Part shown: positions 8,776 through 17,757 of the stretch, piece after piece | How the letters are laid out: each line of letters opens with the position of its first letter | Position numbering within the stretch: position 1 is the stretch's first letter | Program-made: the position numbers and the translations under genes | Notes under the pieces: generated by a model | What the model saw: only the letters and a program-made list of their open reading frames with translations | Told to the model about the DNA's origin: nothing | Database searches by the model: none | Assembly: GCA_030651895.1 (NCBI GenBank) | Contig: JAUSBR010000007.1 | Span: forward strand, 1 to 64,000 | Direction of reading: 5' to 3' | Source: Sideroxyarcus sp. | GTDB taxonomy: Bacteria > Pseudomonadota > Gammaproteobacteria > Burkholderiales > Gallionellaceae | DNA length: 64,000 bases

Positions 8776-9414
8776 TTACTCCAATCCCGGGGAGAGCAGC
8801 GGTGCGCCCGGCTGTTCCAGGCGGTCGCTGGCGACGCGGCCATGCTCGTCCAGCCACACCTGATTCAGGCATAACCAGCGCAGTGCTTGCGGATAGATGC
8901 GATGTTCCTCGCCCAGCACGCGTGCGGAAAGGCTTTGCGGCGTGTCGTCGCGCAACACCGGCACGGCCGCCTGGATGATGATGGGGCCGTGGTCCAGCGT
9001 GGGGGTGACGAAATGGACCGTGCAGCCGTGGATCCTGATGCCGTCGTGCAAGGCGCGCTCGTGCGTGTCGATGCCGGGATAGGCGGGCAGCAGCGAGGGA
9101 TGGATGTTGATGAGACGTCCGGCGTAGCGTTCGACGAAGCCGTCGGTGAGGATGCGCATGAATCCGGCCAGCACGACGATATCGGCCGCGTATCCGTCTA
9201 TGATCTTGGCCAATGCCGCATCGAAAGAGGTGCGATCGGCGTAGTCCTTGTGCGACACCACTGCGGTGGCGATACCGTGTGCTCTGGCGGTCGCCAGGCC
9301 TTGCGCATCGGCGCGGTTGCTGATCACCGCCGCGATCTCACATGGCAGCTTCGCCTCCAGCAGCGTCTGCATGTTGCTGCCGCGGCCGGAGATGAGGATG
9401 ACGATGCGTTTCAC
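8776..9414 (-). CDS. purN: Phosphoribosylglycinamide formyltransferase, N10-formyl-THF dependent
   Basis: 212 residues, normal length. It transfers a formyl group from 10-formyl-tetrahydrofolate to GAR in purine synthesis (cytosol). Seen: the N-terminal KRIVILISGRGSNMQTLL phosphate loop, GFMRIL, and the family signature HPSLLPAYPGIDTHERALHDG...GCTVHFV containing the catalytic Asn/His/Asp set (IHPSLLP; HFVTPTLDHGPII). It lies 3 bp after purM, as in many Proteobacteria, so the two consecutive pathway enzymes are co-transcribed. Confidence 0.97.
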   Translation of the reverse strand: MKRIVILISGRGSNMQTLLEAKLPCEIAAVISNRADAQGLATARAHGIATAVVSHKDYADRTSFDAALAKIIDGYAADIVVLAGFMRILTDGFVERYAGRLINIHPSLLPAYPGIDTHERALHDGIRIHGCTVHFVTPTLDHGPIIIQAAVPVLRDDTPQSLSARVLGEEHRIYPQALRWLCLNQVWLDEHGRVASDRLEQPGAPLLSPGLE

Positions 9415-9417
9415 GGG

Positions 9418-10461
9418 TTAGCGTACTTGGGTCTGGTGCTCGTCGCCATTGCGTGCGCGGATGACGCCGATGCGTGACACGGTCTCGCCCGCCGCTTGCA
9501 GGTGCTTGATCGCCGCATCCGCATCCTGTGCCGCAACCACGACCACCATGCCAATGCCGCAGTTGAAGGTGCGGAACATCTCCTGTGCCTCGACGTTGCC
9601 GCCTTCGCGCAGCCAATCGAACAGTTTTGGCATCTGCCAGGTCTTGCTGTCGATGTCGGCGACGACGTTGGCCGGCAGCACGCGCGGCACGTTCTCGGTG
9701 ATACCGCCGCCGGTGATGTGCGCCATGCCCTTCACAGTGACTTGCTGCATCAGGCCCAGCATAGGTTTCACGTACAGGCGGGTCGGGGCCATGATGCAGT
9801 CGGCCAATGTGCGCTCGCCGTCGAATTTGGCGTTGAGGTCGGGTTTGCTGCGTTCGATGATCTTGCGTACCAGCGAGTAGCCGTTGGAGTGCGCGCCGTT
9901 GGAGGCTAGACCCAGCACCACGTCGCCTGCGACGATATGCTCGCCGGTGATGATCTTGGACTTTTCCACCACGCCGACGGCGAAACCGGCCAAGTCGTAT
10001 TCGCCCACCGGATACATGCCGGGCATCTCGGCGGTTTCGCCACCGATGAGCGCGCAGCCGGAATCTTCGCAACCCTTGGCGATACCCTTGATGACTTCGG
10101 TGGCGGCGGGCACGTCCAGCTTGCCGCAAGCGAAGTAGTCGAGGAAGAACAGCGGCTCGGCGCCCTGCACCAGGATGTCGTTCACACTCATGGCGACGAG
10201 GTCGATGCCGACGGTGTCGTGGCGGTTCAGCTCGAATGCCAGCTTGAGTTTGGTGCCCACGCCGTCGGTGCCGGACACCAGCACCGGTTCTTTATACTTC
10301 TTCGAGATCTCGACCAGACCGCCGAAACCGCCGATGCCGGAGAGGACTTCCGGGCGCATGGTGCGCTTGGCAAAGGGTTTGATGTTCTCGACCAGTTGGT
10401 CGCCCGCGTCGATATCGACGCCCGCATCGCGATAGGACAGGCTGTTGGAGGGGGTATTCAA
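9418..10461 (-). CDS. purM: Phosphoribosylformylglycinamidine cyclo-ligase
   Basis: 347 residues from a TTG start ([18 protein letters not shown]), matching the ~345-residue PurM family; the longer ORF to 10644 adds a non-homologous tail that would run through the divergent promoter region. PurM closes the imidazole ring of AIR using ATP. Motifs: [17 protein letters not shown] at the start, [36 protein letters not shown] and [17 protein letters not shown]. It is the first gene of the minus-strand purM-purN-DUF3108-rsmB unit. A GAGA stretch about 8 nt before the TTG is the only Shine-Dalgarno-like element. Confidence 0.96.
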   Translation of the reverse strand: MNTPSNSLSYRDAGVDIDAGDQLVENIKPFAKRTMRPEVLSGIGGFGGLVEISKKYKEPVLVSGTDGVGTKLKLAFELNRHDTVGIDLVAMSVNDILVQGAEPLFFLDYFACGKLDVPAATEVIKGIAKGCEDSGCALIGGETAEMPGMYPVGEYDLAGFAVGVVEKSKIITGEHIVAGDVVLGLASNGAHSNGYSLVRKIIERSKPDLNAKFDGERTLADCIMAPTRLYVKPMLGLMQQVTVKGMAHITGGGITENVPRVLPANVVADIDSKTWQMPKLFDWLREGGNVEAQEMFRTFNCGIGMVVVVAAQDADAAIKHLQAAGETVSRIGVIRARNGDEHQTQVR

Positions 10462-10526
10462 GTTGAGTTCTCGCTTTCCAGAAGGTAAAGTGCAGCACAA
10501 TTTTCCAACTGCGGATTTTACCTGAA

Positions 10527-11585
10527 ATGACTCATGAACGCTTCGTGGCACTGTATTGGCTAGCCGCAGCGGCAGCTTTGGCCTGGCTGCTGTATCTGCT
10601 CGACCCCGTACTGACGCCGTTCCTGGCGGCGGGCATCCTGTCATATATCTTGCAACCGCTGGTCGCGCGTTCGGCCAAATGGCGCTTCATGTCGCGTACC
10701 TCGGCTACGGCGCTGGTGATGGTCTTGCTTTTCGGCGCTCTGGTTGCGCTACTGCTGATCCTGTTGCCGCTGCTGCGCTACGAATCGGGCATGCTGATGA
10801 CCAAGTTGCCGGAGTTGCTGGATATCATCCGCCAGCGCCTGCTGCCGCTGCTGGAACAACACCTTGGTGTCACCGTGCAATTGGATGTGGCGACCTTCAA
10901 GGAGTTGCTGAGTGAACACTGGCAGAGCGCGGGCGGCGTCTCGGCCAGCCTGCTGCCCTGGCTGAGCAGCAGCGGTTCGACCCTGATCGCGATCGTGATG
11001 AACCTGTTGCTGATCCCGCTGGTGATGTTCTATCTATTGCGCGACTGGCCGCAGTTGCTGGAACGCGTCGACGGCATCATTCCGCGCCGCTGGCATGCCA
11101 AGACGGTGGAGATCACCGGCGAGGTGGACGTGATTCTGGCCGAGTTTCTGCGCGGCCAACTGTCGGTGATGGTGCTGATGAGCGTGTTCTACGCGCTGGC
11201 GCTGATGCTGACCGGGATGCAGTTCGCCCTGCCCATCGGCATCGTGAGCGGCATGTTGGTGTTTGTGCCCTATCTGGGCGTGATCATCGGCTTGACGCTG
11301 GCGACCCTGGTTGCTTTGACGCAGTTCGATTCCTTCACTGGCGTGCTGCTGGTGTGGGTCGTATTCACCGCGGGCCAGTTGCTGGAAGGAGTTGTGGTCA
11401 CGCCCAAACTGGTCGGTGACCGTATCGGCCTGCACCCGCTGGGGGTGATCTTCGCGCTGCTCGCGTTTGGCCAGTTGTTCGGTTTCTTCGGCGTGCTGTT
11501 GGCGCTGCCGATCTCGGCGATGCTGCTGGTCGGGCTGCGTCATTTCAAAGGCTGGTATCTGACCAGCACCTTATACCTCAAGTGA
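10527..11585 (+). CDS. AI-2E family transporter (PerM-like permease)
   Basis: 352 residues, about eight membrane segments: an N-terminal pair ([33 protein letters not shown] region), a soluble central part (~90-150, [20 protein letters not shown]), then five or six C-terminal helices. The family includes E. coli TqsA and PerM; despite the name many members export other small molecules or ions, so the substrate is unassigned. It is divergent from purM (65-bp gap) and only 1 bp before hda. The perM-hda linkage is common in Proteobacteria (established). Confidence 0.92.
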   Translation: MTHERFVALYWLAAAAALAWLLYLLDPVLTPFLAAGILSYILQPLVARSAKWRFMSRTSATALVMVLLFGALVALLLILLPLLRYESGMLMTKLPELLDIIRQRLLPLLEQHLGVTVQLDVATFKELLSEHWQSAGGVSASLLPWLSSSGSTLIAIVMNLLLIPLVMFYLLRDWPQLLERVDGIIPRRWHAKTVEITGEVDVILAEFLRGQLSVMVLMSVFYALALMLTGMQFALPIGIVSGMLVFVPYLGVIIGLTLATLVALTQFDSFTGVLLVWVVFTAGQLLEGVVVTPKLVGDRIGLHPLGVIFALLAFGQLFGFFGVLLALPISAMLLVGLRHFKGWYLTSTLYLK

Positions 11586-11586
11586 T

Positions 11587-12246
11587 ATGACCCAATTATT
11601 GCTGGGGATCGCACCCGAGTGGACGCCCACCCTGGATAACTTCGTCGCCGGGCGCAATGCCGAACTGCTTTCCGCATTACGCCAGGCATTGGCGGCGGCA
11701 GGGGGCGAACGGTGTCTGTATGTCTGGGGCGAGGCGGGGGGCGGCAAGAGCCATTTGCTGCAGGCTGCGGTCGAAGCTGCTCGTGCGGCCGGCTGCTCCG
11801 CTGTCTATGTCTACGGCGAAGTGCCGGAAGCCGCGCAGGTGGTAGCGGTGGACGATGTGGAAAGACTGGATGACGCGGCGCAGATCGAACTATTCGCGCT
11901 GTTCAACCGCATGCGCGAAAGCGGTGCCATGCTGCTGGTGAGCGGCACGCAGGCGCCTGCCCACTTGTCATTGCGCGATGATCTGCGCACGCGACTGGGC
12001 TGGGGGCTGGTATACCAGATCCATGCGCTGGACGATGACGAGAAGACACAGGCGCTGAAGCAGCATGCAATGGCGCGCGGACTCGCCCTGCCGGATGAGG
12101 TGACGACCTATTTGCTAAGGCACGGACGCCGCGATCTGCCTGCGCTGCTGGCGACACTGGATGCGCTGGACGAACAGTGCTTGCGCCTGAAAAGGGTTGC
12201 TTCGGTGCCGCTGTTGAAAGAGGTGATGCGGGCAGTAACGGAATGA
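11587..12246 (+). CDS. hda: DnaA-homologue Hda, regulatory inactivator of DnaA
   Basis: 219 residues, slightly shorter than E. coli Hda. It begins MTQLLLGIAPEWTPTLDNFVAGRN, containing a QL-x-L-x-type clamp-binding peptide and the start of the DnaA-like AAA+ domain. The Walker A (WGEAGGGKSHLL) and an acidic VDDVERL segment at the Walker B position are visible. Hda with the DNA-loaded sliding clamp stimulates ATP hydrolysis by DnaA to prevent over-initiation. It follows the AI-2E permease by 1 bp, the usual order. Confidence 0.93.
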   Translation: MTQLLLGIAPEWTPTLDNFVAGRNAELLSALRQALAAAGGERCLYVWGEAGGGKSHLLQAAVEAARAAGCSAVYVYGEVPEAAQVVAVDDVERLDDAAQIELFALFNRMRESGAMLLVSGTQAPAHLSLRDDLRTRLGWGLVYQIHALDDDEKTQALKQHAMARGLALPDEVTTYLLRHGRRDLPALLATLDALDEQCLRLKRVASVPLLKEVMRAVTE

Positions 12247-12281
12247 TTGAAAGTGTTTCAACTATATGTATGGGGTGTGAT

Positions 12282-12944
12282 GTGAATCTGGCTTTATTCG
12301 ATCTGGACAATACCCTGTTGAGCGGCGACAGCGACTTCGAGTGGTCGCAGTTCCTTATCGAGCAGGGCGTGCTCGACCGCGAACTGTTCGAGGCGAAGAA
12401 CCTCGCGTTCTACGAGCAGTACAAGGCGGGCACGCTGGATATCCACGAGTTCCTCGATTTCCAATTGAAGCCACTGTCGCGCCATGCGCGCAAGGTACTG
12501 GACGAGTGGCACGAGGAGTTCATGCGCCGCAAGGTGCGCCCGATGATGGGCGACAAGGCGCGCCAACTGGTGGCGCAGCACAAGACTGCGGGCGATGTGT
12601 GCGTGATCATCACCGCCACCAACAGTTTCGTGACGGCACCCATTGCGCGCGAGTTCGGCATCGAACATCTGATCGGCACCGATCCGGAGCAGAAGGACGG
12701 CGAATTCACCGGCCGTGTCGCCGGCATCCCCAGCTTCCGCGACGGCAAGGTGACGCGCATGGAATCCTGGCTGGCCGAACGCGGCTGGAACTGGGCGAGC
12801 TTCGGCGTGACTTCTTTCTATAGTGATTCCCTGAACGACCTGCCCTTGCTCTCCAAAGTGAAGAATCCGGTCGCCGTGGATCCCGACGAGACATTGCGAA
12901 AACACGCTCAAAAACAAGGTTGGCCTATCATTTCCCTGCGCTGA
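12282..12944 (+). CDS. HAD-superfamily subfamily IB phosphatase (SerB-like)
   Basis: 220 residues. Start chosen at GTG 12282 (VNLALFDLDNTLLSGDSD), which begins right at the HAD core and has a GGGGTG stretch upstream; ATG 12270 or 12243 would add 4-13 residues. HAD motifs: DLDNTLL (motif I, nucleophile Asp), ITATNSF (motif II) and FYSDSLNDLPLL (motif IV). The EWSQFLIEQGVLDRE cap is typical of the HAD-IB group annotated as phosphoserine phosphatase-like or CicA. The natural substrate is unclear; histidinol-phosphate and phosphoserine phosphatases exist in this group. It is common between hda and pcnB in betaproteobacteria. Confidence 0.88.
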   Translation: MNLALFDLDNTLLSGDSDFEWSQFLIEQGVLDRELFEAKNLAFYEQYKAGTLDIHEFLDFQLKPLSRHARKVLDEWHEEFMRRKVRPMMGDKARQLVAQHKTAGDVCVIITATNSFVTAPIAREFGIEHLIGTDPEQKDGEFTGRVAGIPSFRDGKVTRMESWLAERGWNWASFGVTSFYSDSLNDLPLLSKVKNPVAVDPDETLRKHAQKQGWPIISLR

Positions 12945-12968
12945 ACCAAGGCAGGAGAGGGGGCGGTG

Positions 12969-13003
12969 TATAATTCCGCCCGTCGCCGCGATCCAGCGGC
13001 GAT
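12969..13003 (+). promoter_or_regulatory. Predicted pcnB promoter -10 element and leader hairpin
   Basis: A perfect TATAAT lies at 12969-12974, 46 bp before the pcnB ATG; no convincing -35 was found at the right spacing. The expected leader contains an inverted repeat TCGCCGC / GCGGCGA (about 12982-13002). Role inferred only from sequence. Confidence 0.45.
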
Positions 13004-13019
13004 TTCAACTTTTTCGACC

Positions 13020-14366
13020 ATGATAAAAAGACTGTTCAAACGGGTATTCGGCAAATCAGCTCCGGTGCGGGTGGTGGGCGCGGCGCATGTTATTCCATAT
13101 GAAAAACATGGCGTTAGTCGCGATGGCATCAGCCACGGCGCAAAGCGCGTCACCGACGGGCTGCAGGCTGCCGGGTTCCAGGCCTTTGTGGTCGGCGGTG
13201 CAGTGCGCGACTTGCTGCTCGATCGCCAGCCCAAGGATTTCGACGTCGCCACCGATGCCACGCCGGAAGAGGTGAAGCGCGTGTTCCGCCGCGCGCGCAT
13301 CATCGGGCGGCGCTTTCGTCTGGTGCATGTGATGTTTGGTGAAGAGACGGTGGAAGTCTCCACCTTCCGCCGCGCCATCGATGCCGAAGACGCCGAGACC
13401 GACGCGCACGGACGCATCCTGCGCGACAACGAGTTCGGCGACCAGCAACAGGATGCCGCGCGGCGCGACTTCACCGCCAACGCGCTGTTCTACGATCCCG
13501 CTACACAAGAGATTTTCGATTACCACAACGGATATGCCGACATCCGCGCCAACGTTCTGCGCATGATCGGCGACCCGGAAGTGCGCTACCGCGAAGACCC
13601 GGTGCGCATGCTGCGCGCTGTGCGTCTCTCCGCGAAGCTGGGCATGAAAATCGATCCAGCCACGGCCGCCCCGATCTTCAAGATGAAGGAGCTGCTGAGC
13701 AACGTGCCCGAAGCGCGCCTGTTCGACGAGATGCTCAAGCTGCTGCTGTCCGGCCATGCCATGCCGTGCATCAAGAAACTGCGTGCCATGGACTTGCACC
13801 ACGGCATGCTGCCCATGCTCGACGTGATCCTCGAACAGCCGATGGGCGAGAAGTTCGTCATGCTGGCCCTGGAGAACACCGATCAGCGTATCGCCGAAGA
13901 AAAAGCCACTTCCCCCGCCTTCCTGTTTGCCGCATTGTTGTGGCATGAGGTGCTGGCCGCGTGGAAGGCCAAACAGGATGCGGGCGAGAAGCCCATCGGG
14001 GCGATGCATGCGGCGATGGATGAAGTGCTCGACAGGCAGCGCGCGCAACTCGCCATTCCGCGCCGTTACGATACTGTGATGAAAGAACTGTGGCTGATGC
14101 AGCCGCGCTTCGAACAGCGCGGCGGACAGCGCCCCTTGCGTCTGCTGGCCTTGCCGCGTTTCCGTGCCGCTTACGATTTCATGCTGTTGCGCTGCGAGAG
14201 CGGCGAAGTGGAAACCGAGCTGGGTACATGGTGGGAAGAATTCCAGCATGCCAACGACGACCGCCGCGCCGAGATGCTGTTGCCGGATACCGGCGGCCCG
14301 AAGAAACGCCGTCGCCGCAGCAAGAAGCCTGGCTCCGCGACGCAATCTGAATTGCCGATAGACTGA
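13020..14366 (+). CDS. pcnB: Poly(A) polymerase I
   Basis: 448 residues from ATG 13020 (MIKRLFKRVFGKS); the longer ORF start at 12966 falls on the predicted promoter. Class II nucleotidyltransferase core: FVVGGAVRDLLLDRQPKDFDVATDATPEEV (GGxVRD and the DxD metal site), RRFRLVHV, then FTANALFY and the RYREDPVRMLRAVRLSAKLG RNA-binding element. The basic tail (KKRRRRSKKP) is typical. PcnB adds 3' poly(A) tails that promote RNA decay. Its TGA overlaps the folK ATG by 1 bp. Confidence 0.95.
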   Translation: MIKRLFKRVFGKSAPVRVVGAAHVIPYEKHGVSRDGISHGAKRVTDGLQAAGFQAFVVGGAVRDLLLDRQPKDFDVATDATPEEVKRVFRRARIIGRRFRLVHVMFGEETVEVSTFRRAIDAEDAETDAHGRILRDNEFGDQQQDAARRDFTANALFYDPATQEIFDYHNGYADIRANVLRMIGDPEVRYREDPVRMLRAVRLSAKLGMKIDPATAAPIFKMKELLSNVPEARLFDEMLKLLLSGHAMPCIKKLRAMDLHHGMLPMLDVILEQPMGEKFVMLALENTDQRIAEEKATSPAFLFAALLWHEVLAAWKAKQDAGEKPIGAMHAAMDEVLDRQRAQLAIPRRYDTVMKELWLMQPRFEQRGGQRPLRLLALPRFRAAYDFMLLRCESGEVETELGTWWEEFQHANDDRRAEMLLPDTGGPKKRRRRSKKPGSATQSELPID

Positions 14367-14845
14367 TGAAGCACGTTGCGTTCGTCGGGCTGGGCAGCAA
14401 CCTGGCTGATCCCGCCGCACAGGTGTCGCAGGCGCTGGACATGCTGGACGGGTTGCCGCAGACACGCTTGCTGAAGAAGTCATCACTGTATCGCAGCGCG
14501 CCGGTGGGTTATCTGGATCAGCCGGACTTCATCAACGCGGTAGCGCAGGTAGAGACGGAACTGGTTCCGCACGCGCTGCTTGATGCGCTGCTGGCGCTGG
14601 AGCAGGAATGCGGTCGCACGCGCGAGTTTCGCAACGCGCCGCGCACGCTGGATCTGGATGTGTTGCTGTACGATGACATGGTGCATCACGAACACGGCCT
14701 GACCATCCCGCACCCGCAGATGCACCTGCGTGCGTTCGTGTTGCAGCCCTTGCTGGAGATCGCGCCGGACTGCGTGATCCCCGGCGTGGGTACGGCGGCA
14801 GAGGCTGGGCGGACGTGTGCGGAGCAAAAACTGGAGCGGATCTGA
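14366..14845 (+). CDS. folK: 2-amino-4-hydroxy-6-hydroxymethyldihydropteridine pyrophosphokinase
   Basis: 159 residues, standard length. Transfers pyrophosphate from ATP to hydroxymethyl-dihydropterin in folate synthesis. Seen: FVGLGSNLADP at the start, LYRSAPVGYLDQPDFINAVAQVET, and the signature REFRNAPRTLDLDVLLYDD with the two Mg-binding Asp residues, then IPHPQMHLRAFVLQPLLEI. Located between pcnB (1-bp overlap) and the deoxynucleoside kinase (adjacent codons), a classic pcnB-folK arrangement. Confidence 0.97.
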   Translation: MKHVAFVGLGSNLADPAAQVSQALDMLDGLPQTRLLKKSSLYRSAPVGYLDQPDFINAVAQVETELVPHALLDALLALEQECGRTREFRNAPRTLDLDVLLYDDMVHHEHGLTIPHPQMHLRAFVLQPLLEIAPDCVIPGVGTAAEAGRTCAEQKLERI

Positions 14846-15487
14846 ATGCCCCTGAGTAAATATCGCTACATCGTGGTGGAGGGCCCCATCGGCGTAGGCA
14901 AGACCAGTCTTGCGCAACGCCTGGCCGATATTGCCGAAGCACATGCCCTGCTGGAGAAACCGCAGGACAACCCCTTTCTGGCCAACTTCTATCAGGACCC
15001 TGCGCGCTACGCGTTGCCTACCCAGTTGTTCTTCCTGTTCCAGCGCATCAACGAAGCACGCGACCTGGCGCAGATGGATATGTTCCGCAGCCGCACTGTC
15101 TCCGATTACCTGTTCGAGAAGGACGCACTGTTTGCCCGGCTGACCCTGAGCGATCAGGAATACAAACTCTACCAGTCCATCTATCAGGGCCTGTCGCCGC
15201 AGGCACCCGCACCCGACCTGGTGATCTATCTGCAGGCACCGACTTACACACTGTCCGAGCGTGTGCGCCGGCGCGGCAACCGCTACGAACGTACTATTCA
15301 GGACGACTATCTGGAGCGGCTCTCGGCCAGCTACGGCGAGTTCTTCCATCACTATGATGCTGCGCCGGTACTGGTGGTGAACAGCGAACACCTGAATTTT
15401 GTGGATAATGCAGACGACTTCAGCCTGCTGCTCGACCGCATCGCCAAGATGCGCGGACGCAGGGAATATTTCAACGTGGGGGCATGA
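14846..15487 (+). CDS. Deoxynucleoside kinase (deoxyguanosine/deoxyadenosine kinase-like)
   Basis: 213 residues. P-loop kinase of the deoxynucleoside kinase family: [14 protein letters not shown] (Walker A), [32 protein letters not shown] (the conserved DRY-type region) and a [19 protein letters not shown] lid with arginines. Such enzymes salvage deoxynucleosides to dNMPs; the exact nucleoside cannot be told from sequence. The pcnB-folK-dgk-panB-panC order is typical for betaproteobacteria. It begins directly after the folK stop. Confidence 0.9.
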   Translation: MPLSKYRYIVVEGPIGVGKTSLAQRLADIAEAHALLEKPQDNPFLANFYQDPARYALPTQLFFLFQRINEARDLAQMDMFRSRTVSDYLFEKDALFARLTLSDQEYKLYQSIYQGLSPQAPAPDLVIYLQAPTYTLSERVRRRGNRYERTIQDDYLERLSASYGEFFHHYDAAPVLVVNSEHLNFVDNADDFSLLLDRIAKMRGRREYFNVGA

Positions 15488-15488
15488 T

Positions 15489-16280
15489 ATGCGAACAACC
15501 CTGAGCAAACTTCAATCCATGCGCGACAAGGGCGAGAAGATCGCCGTGCTGACCTGCTACGACGCCAGCTTTGCCACGCTGATGGAAACCAACGGCGTGG
15601 ACGTGCTGCTGGTTGGCGATTCGCTGGGCATGGTCGTGCAGGGGCGCGAGAGCACCCTGCCGGTCACCATCGAGCAGATGGCTTATCACACCGCCTGTGT
15701 GGTCAGCGGAGCACAGCAGGCTTTCGTTGTTGCCGACATGCCGTTCGGCACCTCGCAGTTCAGCGCGCGCGAGACATTCGGCCATGCCGTGCAACTGATG
15801 CAGGCGGGTGCAGAGATGGTCAAGCTCGAAGGCGGTGCCGAGATGGCTGAGACTGTCGCCTTTCTCACCTCGCGCGGTATCCCGGTCTGCGCGCACATCG
15901 GTCTCACCCCGCAATCGGTCAACCAGCTCGGCGGTTACAAGGTGCAAGGCAAGACCGATGCCGCCGCGAAAAAACTGTTGCAGGACGCGAAGGCCTTGCA
16001 GGAGGCAGGCGCGGGCATGATCGTGCTCGAAGCCATTCCCGCCGAGCTCGGCGCGCAAGTCACCCAACAATTGCGCATCCCCACCATTGGTATCGGTGCG
16101 GGTGCCGCTTGTTCCGGCCAGGTGCTGGTGGTGTATGACATGCTCGGCATCTACCCCGGCAAGAAGGCGCGTTTTGTGAAGGATTTCATGCAGGGCGCAT
16201 CTTCCATCGCTGATGCGGTGGCGCACTATGTCGCCGAAGTGAAGTCCGGAAAATTCCCCGGTGCAGAGCATTCATTCTGA
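15489..16280 (+). CDS. panB: 3-methyl-2-oxobutanoate hydroxymethyltransferase
   Basis: 263 residues from ATG 15489; the ORF-track start at 15399 lies inside the previous gene. PanB makes ketopantoate, the first committed step of pantothenate synthesis. Motifs: [57 protein letters not shown] and the late [21 protein letters not shown]. It overlaps panC by 1 bp, so the two steps are translationally linked. Confidence 0.97.
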   Translation: MRTTLSKLQSMRDKGEKIAVLTCYDASFATLMETNGVDVLLVGDSLGMVVQGRESTLPVTIEQMAYHTACVVSGAQQAFVVADMPFGTSQFSARETFGHAVQLMQAGAEMVKLEGGAEMAETVAFLTSRGIPVCAHIGLTPQSVNQLGGYKVQGKTDAAAKKLLQDAKALQEAGAGMIVLEAIPAELGAQVTQQLRIPTIGIGAGAACSGQVLVVYDMLGIYPGKKARFVKDFMQGASSIADAVAHYVAEVKSGKFPGAEHSF

Positions 16281-17107
16281 TGCAACTCATCCATTCCGTT
16301 CCCGAACTGCGCGCCCGCCTTGCCAACGAGAAGGCCGTCGCCTTCGTGCCCACCATGGGCAATCTGCACGAGGGGCACATCGAACTGGTGCGCATCGCGC
16401 GCCAGCAGGGTAGCTGTGTGGTGGTGAGCGTCTTCGTCAACCCGCTGCAATTTGGCCCCAACGAGGATTTCGACAAATACCCGCGCACGCTGGATGCGGA
16501 TTGCGAGAAGTTGAGAGGCTTGGCCGATGTGGTGTTCGCGCCTGCCGTGGCCGATATGTATCCCGAGCAGCAGACGCTGTTCGTCGAGCCGCCGCCCATC
16601 GCCAGCGAACTTTGCGGTGAGTTCCGCCCCGGCCATTTCCGCGGCATGGCGACGGTGGTGCTCAAGCTGTTCAACCTGGCGCAGCCGCAGGTCGCTATCT
16701 TCGGCAAGAAGGATTACCAGCAACTGGCCATCATCCGGCAGATGGTCACCCAGTTCAATTTGCCCATCACAATAGTGGGGGCGGAAACCTCGCGCGCGGC
16801 GGACGGGCTGGCCTTGTCTTCGCGCAACCAGTACCTGTCGCTACAGGAGCGAACCGAAGCGGCTTTCCTCAGTCAAACATTGCGTGGGATGGGGGAAGCA
16901 TTGAAAAAGGGCGCGGGCGATTATCTTGCGCTGGAGCGGGAAGCGGGCGCGGCGCTTGCCAAGCGCGGCTGGGGGGTGGAATATGTCTCCGTGCGCAAGC
17001 AGTCCGATCTCGGCGTGCCGACCAAGGGCGACCGCAAACTGGTGATTGTGGCGGCGGCGCGGCTGGGCAAGACCCGGTTGATCGACAATCTGGATGTTTG
17101 TCTTTAG
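16280..17107 (+). CDS. panC: Pantothenate synthetase
   Basis: 275 residues. Condenses pantoate and beta-alanine with ATP. Class I-like nucleotidyltransferase signatures: FVPTMGNLHEGHIELV (HxGH), SVFVNPLQFGPNEDFDKYPRT, FGKKDYQQLAIIRQMV and GLALSSRNQYLS (KMSKS-like position). Full length. panD follows after an 87-bp gap that appears to carry its own promoter, rather than in the same overlapping run. Confidence 0.97.
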   Translation: MQLIHSVPELRARLANEKAVAFVPTMGNLHEGHIELVRIARQQGSCVVVSVFVNPLQFGPNEDFDKYPRTLDADCEKLRGLADVVFAPAVADMYPEQQTLFVEPPPIASELCGEFRPGHFRGMATVVLKLFNLAQPQVAIFGKKDYQQLAIIRQMVTQFNLPITIVGAETSRAADGLALSSRNQYLSLQERTEAAFLSQTLRGMGEALKKGAGDYLALEREAGAALAKRGWGVEYVSVRKQSDLGVPTKGDRKLVIVAAARLGKTRLIDNLDVCL

Positions 17108-17125
17108 CGCTCGGACGTTTATAAT
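17098..17125 (+). promoter_or_regulatory. Predicted sigma-70 promoter for panD
   Basis: TTGTCT (17098-17103) and a perfect TATAAT (17120-17125) are separated by 16 bp, overlapping the end of panC. This would give a leader of about 60 nt for panD. A GGAGG-type Shine-Dalgarno lies just before the panD ATG. Confidence 0.55.
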
Positions 17126-17194
17126 GCGCGCCCCCTGAGAGTCGGGGAGGGATATATAGCTGTTTTCTGCCCTGGAAGGGTTGAGGAGGTGACC

Positions 17195-17578
17195 ATGCAA
17201 CGAACCATGCTACAGGCCAAATTGCACCGCGTGCGCGTGACGCAGTCCGAACTGCATTACGAGGGTTCGTGCGCCATCGACGATGACCTGTTGGATGCTT
17301 CCGGTATTAAAGAATATCAGGCTATCGATATCTACAACGTCACCAACGGCGAGCGCTTCAGCACCTATGCGATTCGCGCCGAGCGCGGTTCGCGCACCAT
17401 CTCGGTCAACGGGGCGGCAGCACACAAGGCGAATCCCGGCGACATCCTCATCATCGCGGCTTTCTCCGTTTATTCCGAGTTGGAGCTGCAGAAGTACCAT
17501 CCCACGCTTGTGTATGTGGACGAGCACAACCGCATCATCGAAAAACGCGACAATATACCGGTCCAGGCCGCAGCCTGA
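17195..17578 (+). CDS. panD: Aspartate 1-decarboxylase
   Basis: 127 residues from ATG 17195 (strong AGGAGG upstream; the GTG at 17189 overlaps it). Makes beta-alanine for pantothenate. The self-processing Gly-Ser site is present in [17 protein letters not shown], where cleavage before Ser creates the pyruvoyl cofactor. Other conserved parts: [25 protein letters not shown] and [11 protein letters not shown]. Together with panB and panC this completes the local pantothenate branch. Confidence 0.97.
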   Translation: MQRTMLQAKLHRVRVTQSELHYEGSCAIDDDLLDASGIKEYQAIDIYNVTNGERFSTYAIRAERGSRTISVNGAAAHKANPGDILIIAAFSVYSELELQKYHPTLVYVDEHNRIIEKRDNIPVQAAA

Positions 17579-17581
17579 ATG

Positions 17582-17609
17582 AACAAGCCCCGCTAAAGCG
17601 GGGCTTGTT
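17582..17609 (+). terminator. Rho-independent terminator after panD
   Basis: Perfect 12-bp stem AACAAGCCCCGC / GCGGGGCTTGTT with a TAAA loop, followed by a weak T-containing tail. The same GCCCCGC/GCGGGGC core recurs after the FecR-S74 gene, so the surface cassette is bracketed by two near-identical terminators. Confidence 0.85.
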
Positions 17610-17757
17610 GTATAAATATCAAATATATTCAATTGAGTAATTAATCCTCCCGAAAGGGTCGGGATGTAGTCCATTTGTCGTATTGACCCCGCGTAATCAA
17701 ACACGTAACCTGATCACGCATATATAAAAAATAACGGGCGAGTGGGAGATAGTGTTG

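Noticed and set aside
17676-17715. Promoter TTGACC / TAACCT before the TPR-barrel gene
   Set aside because: Spacing is right, but both hexamers match poorly; several equally good pairs exist in this AT-rich gap, so none was annotated.
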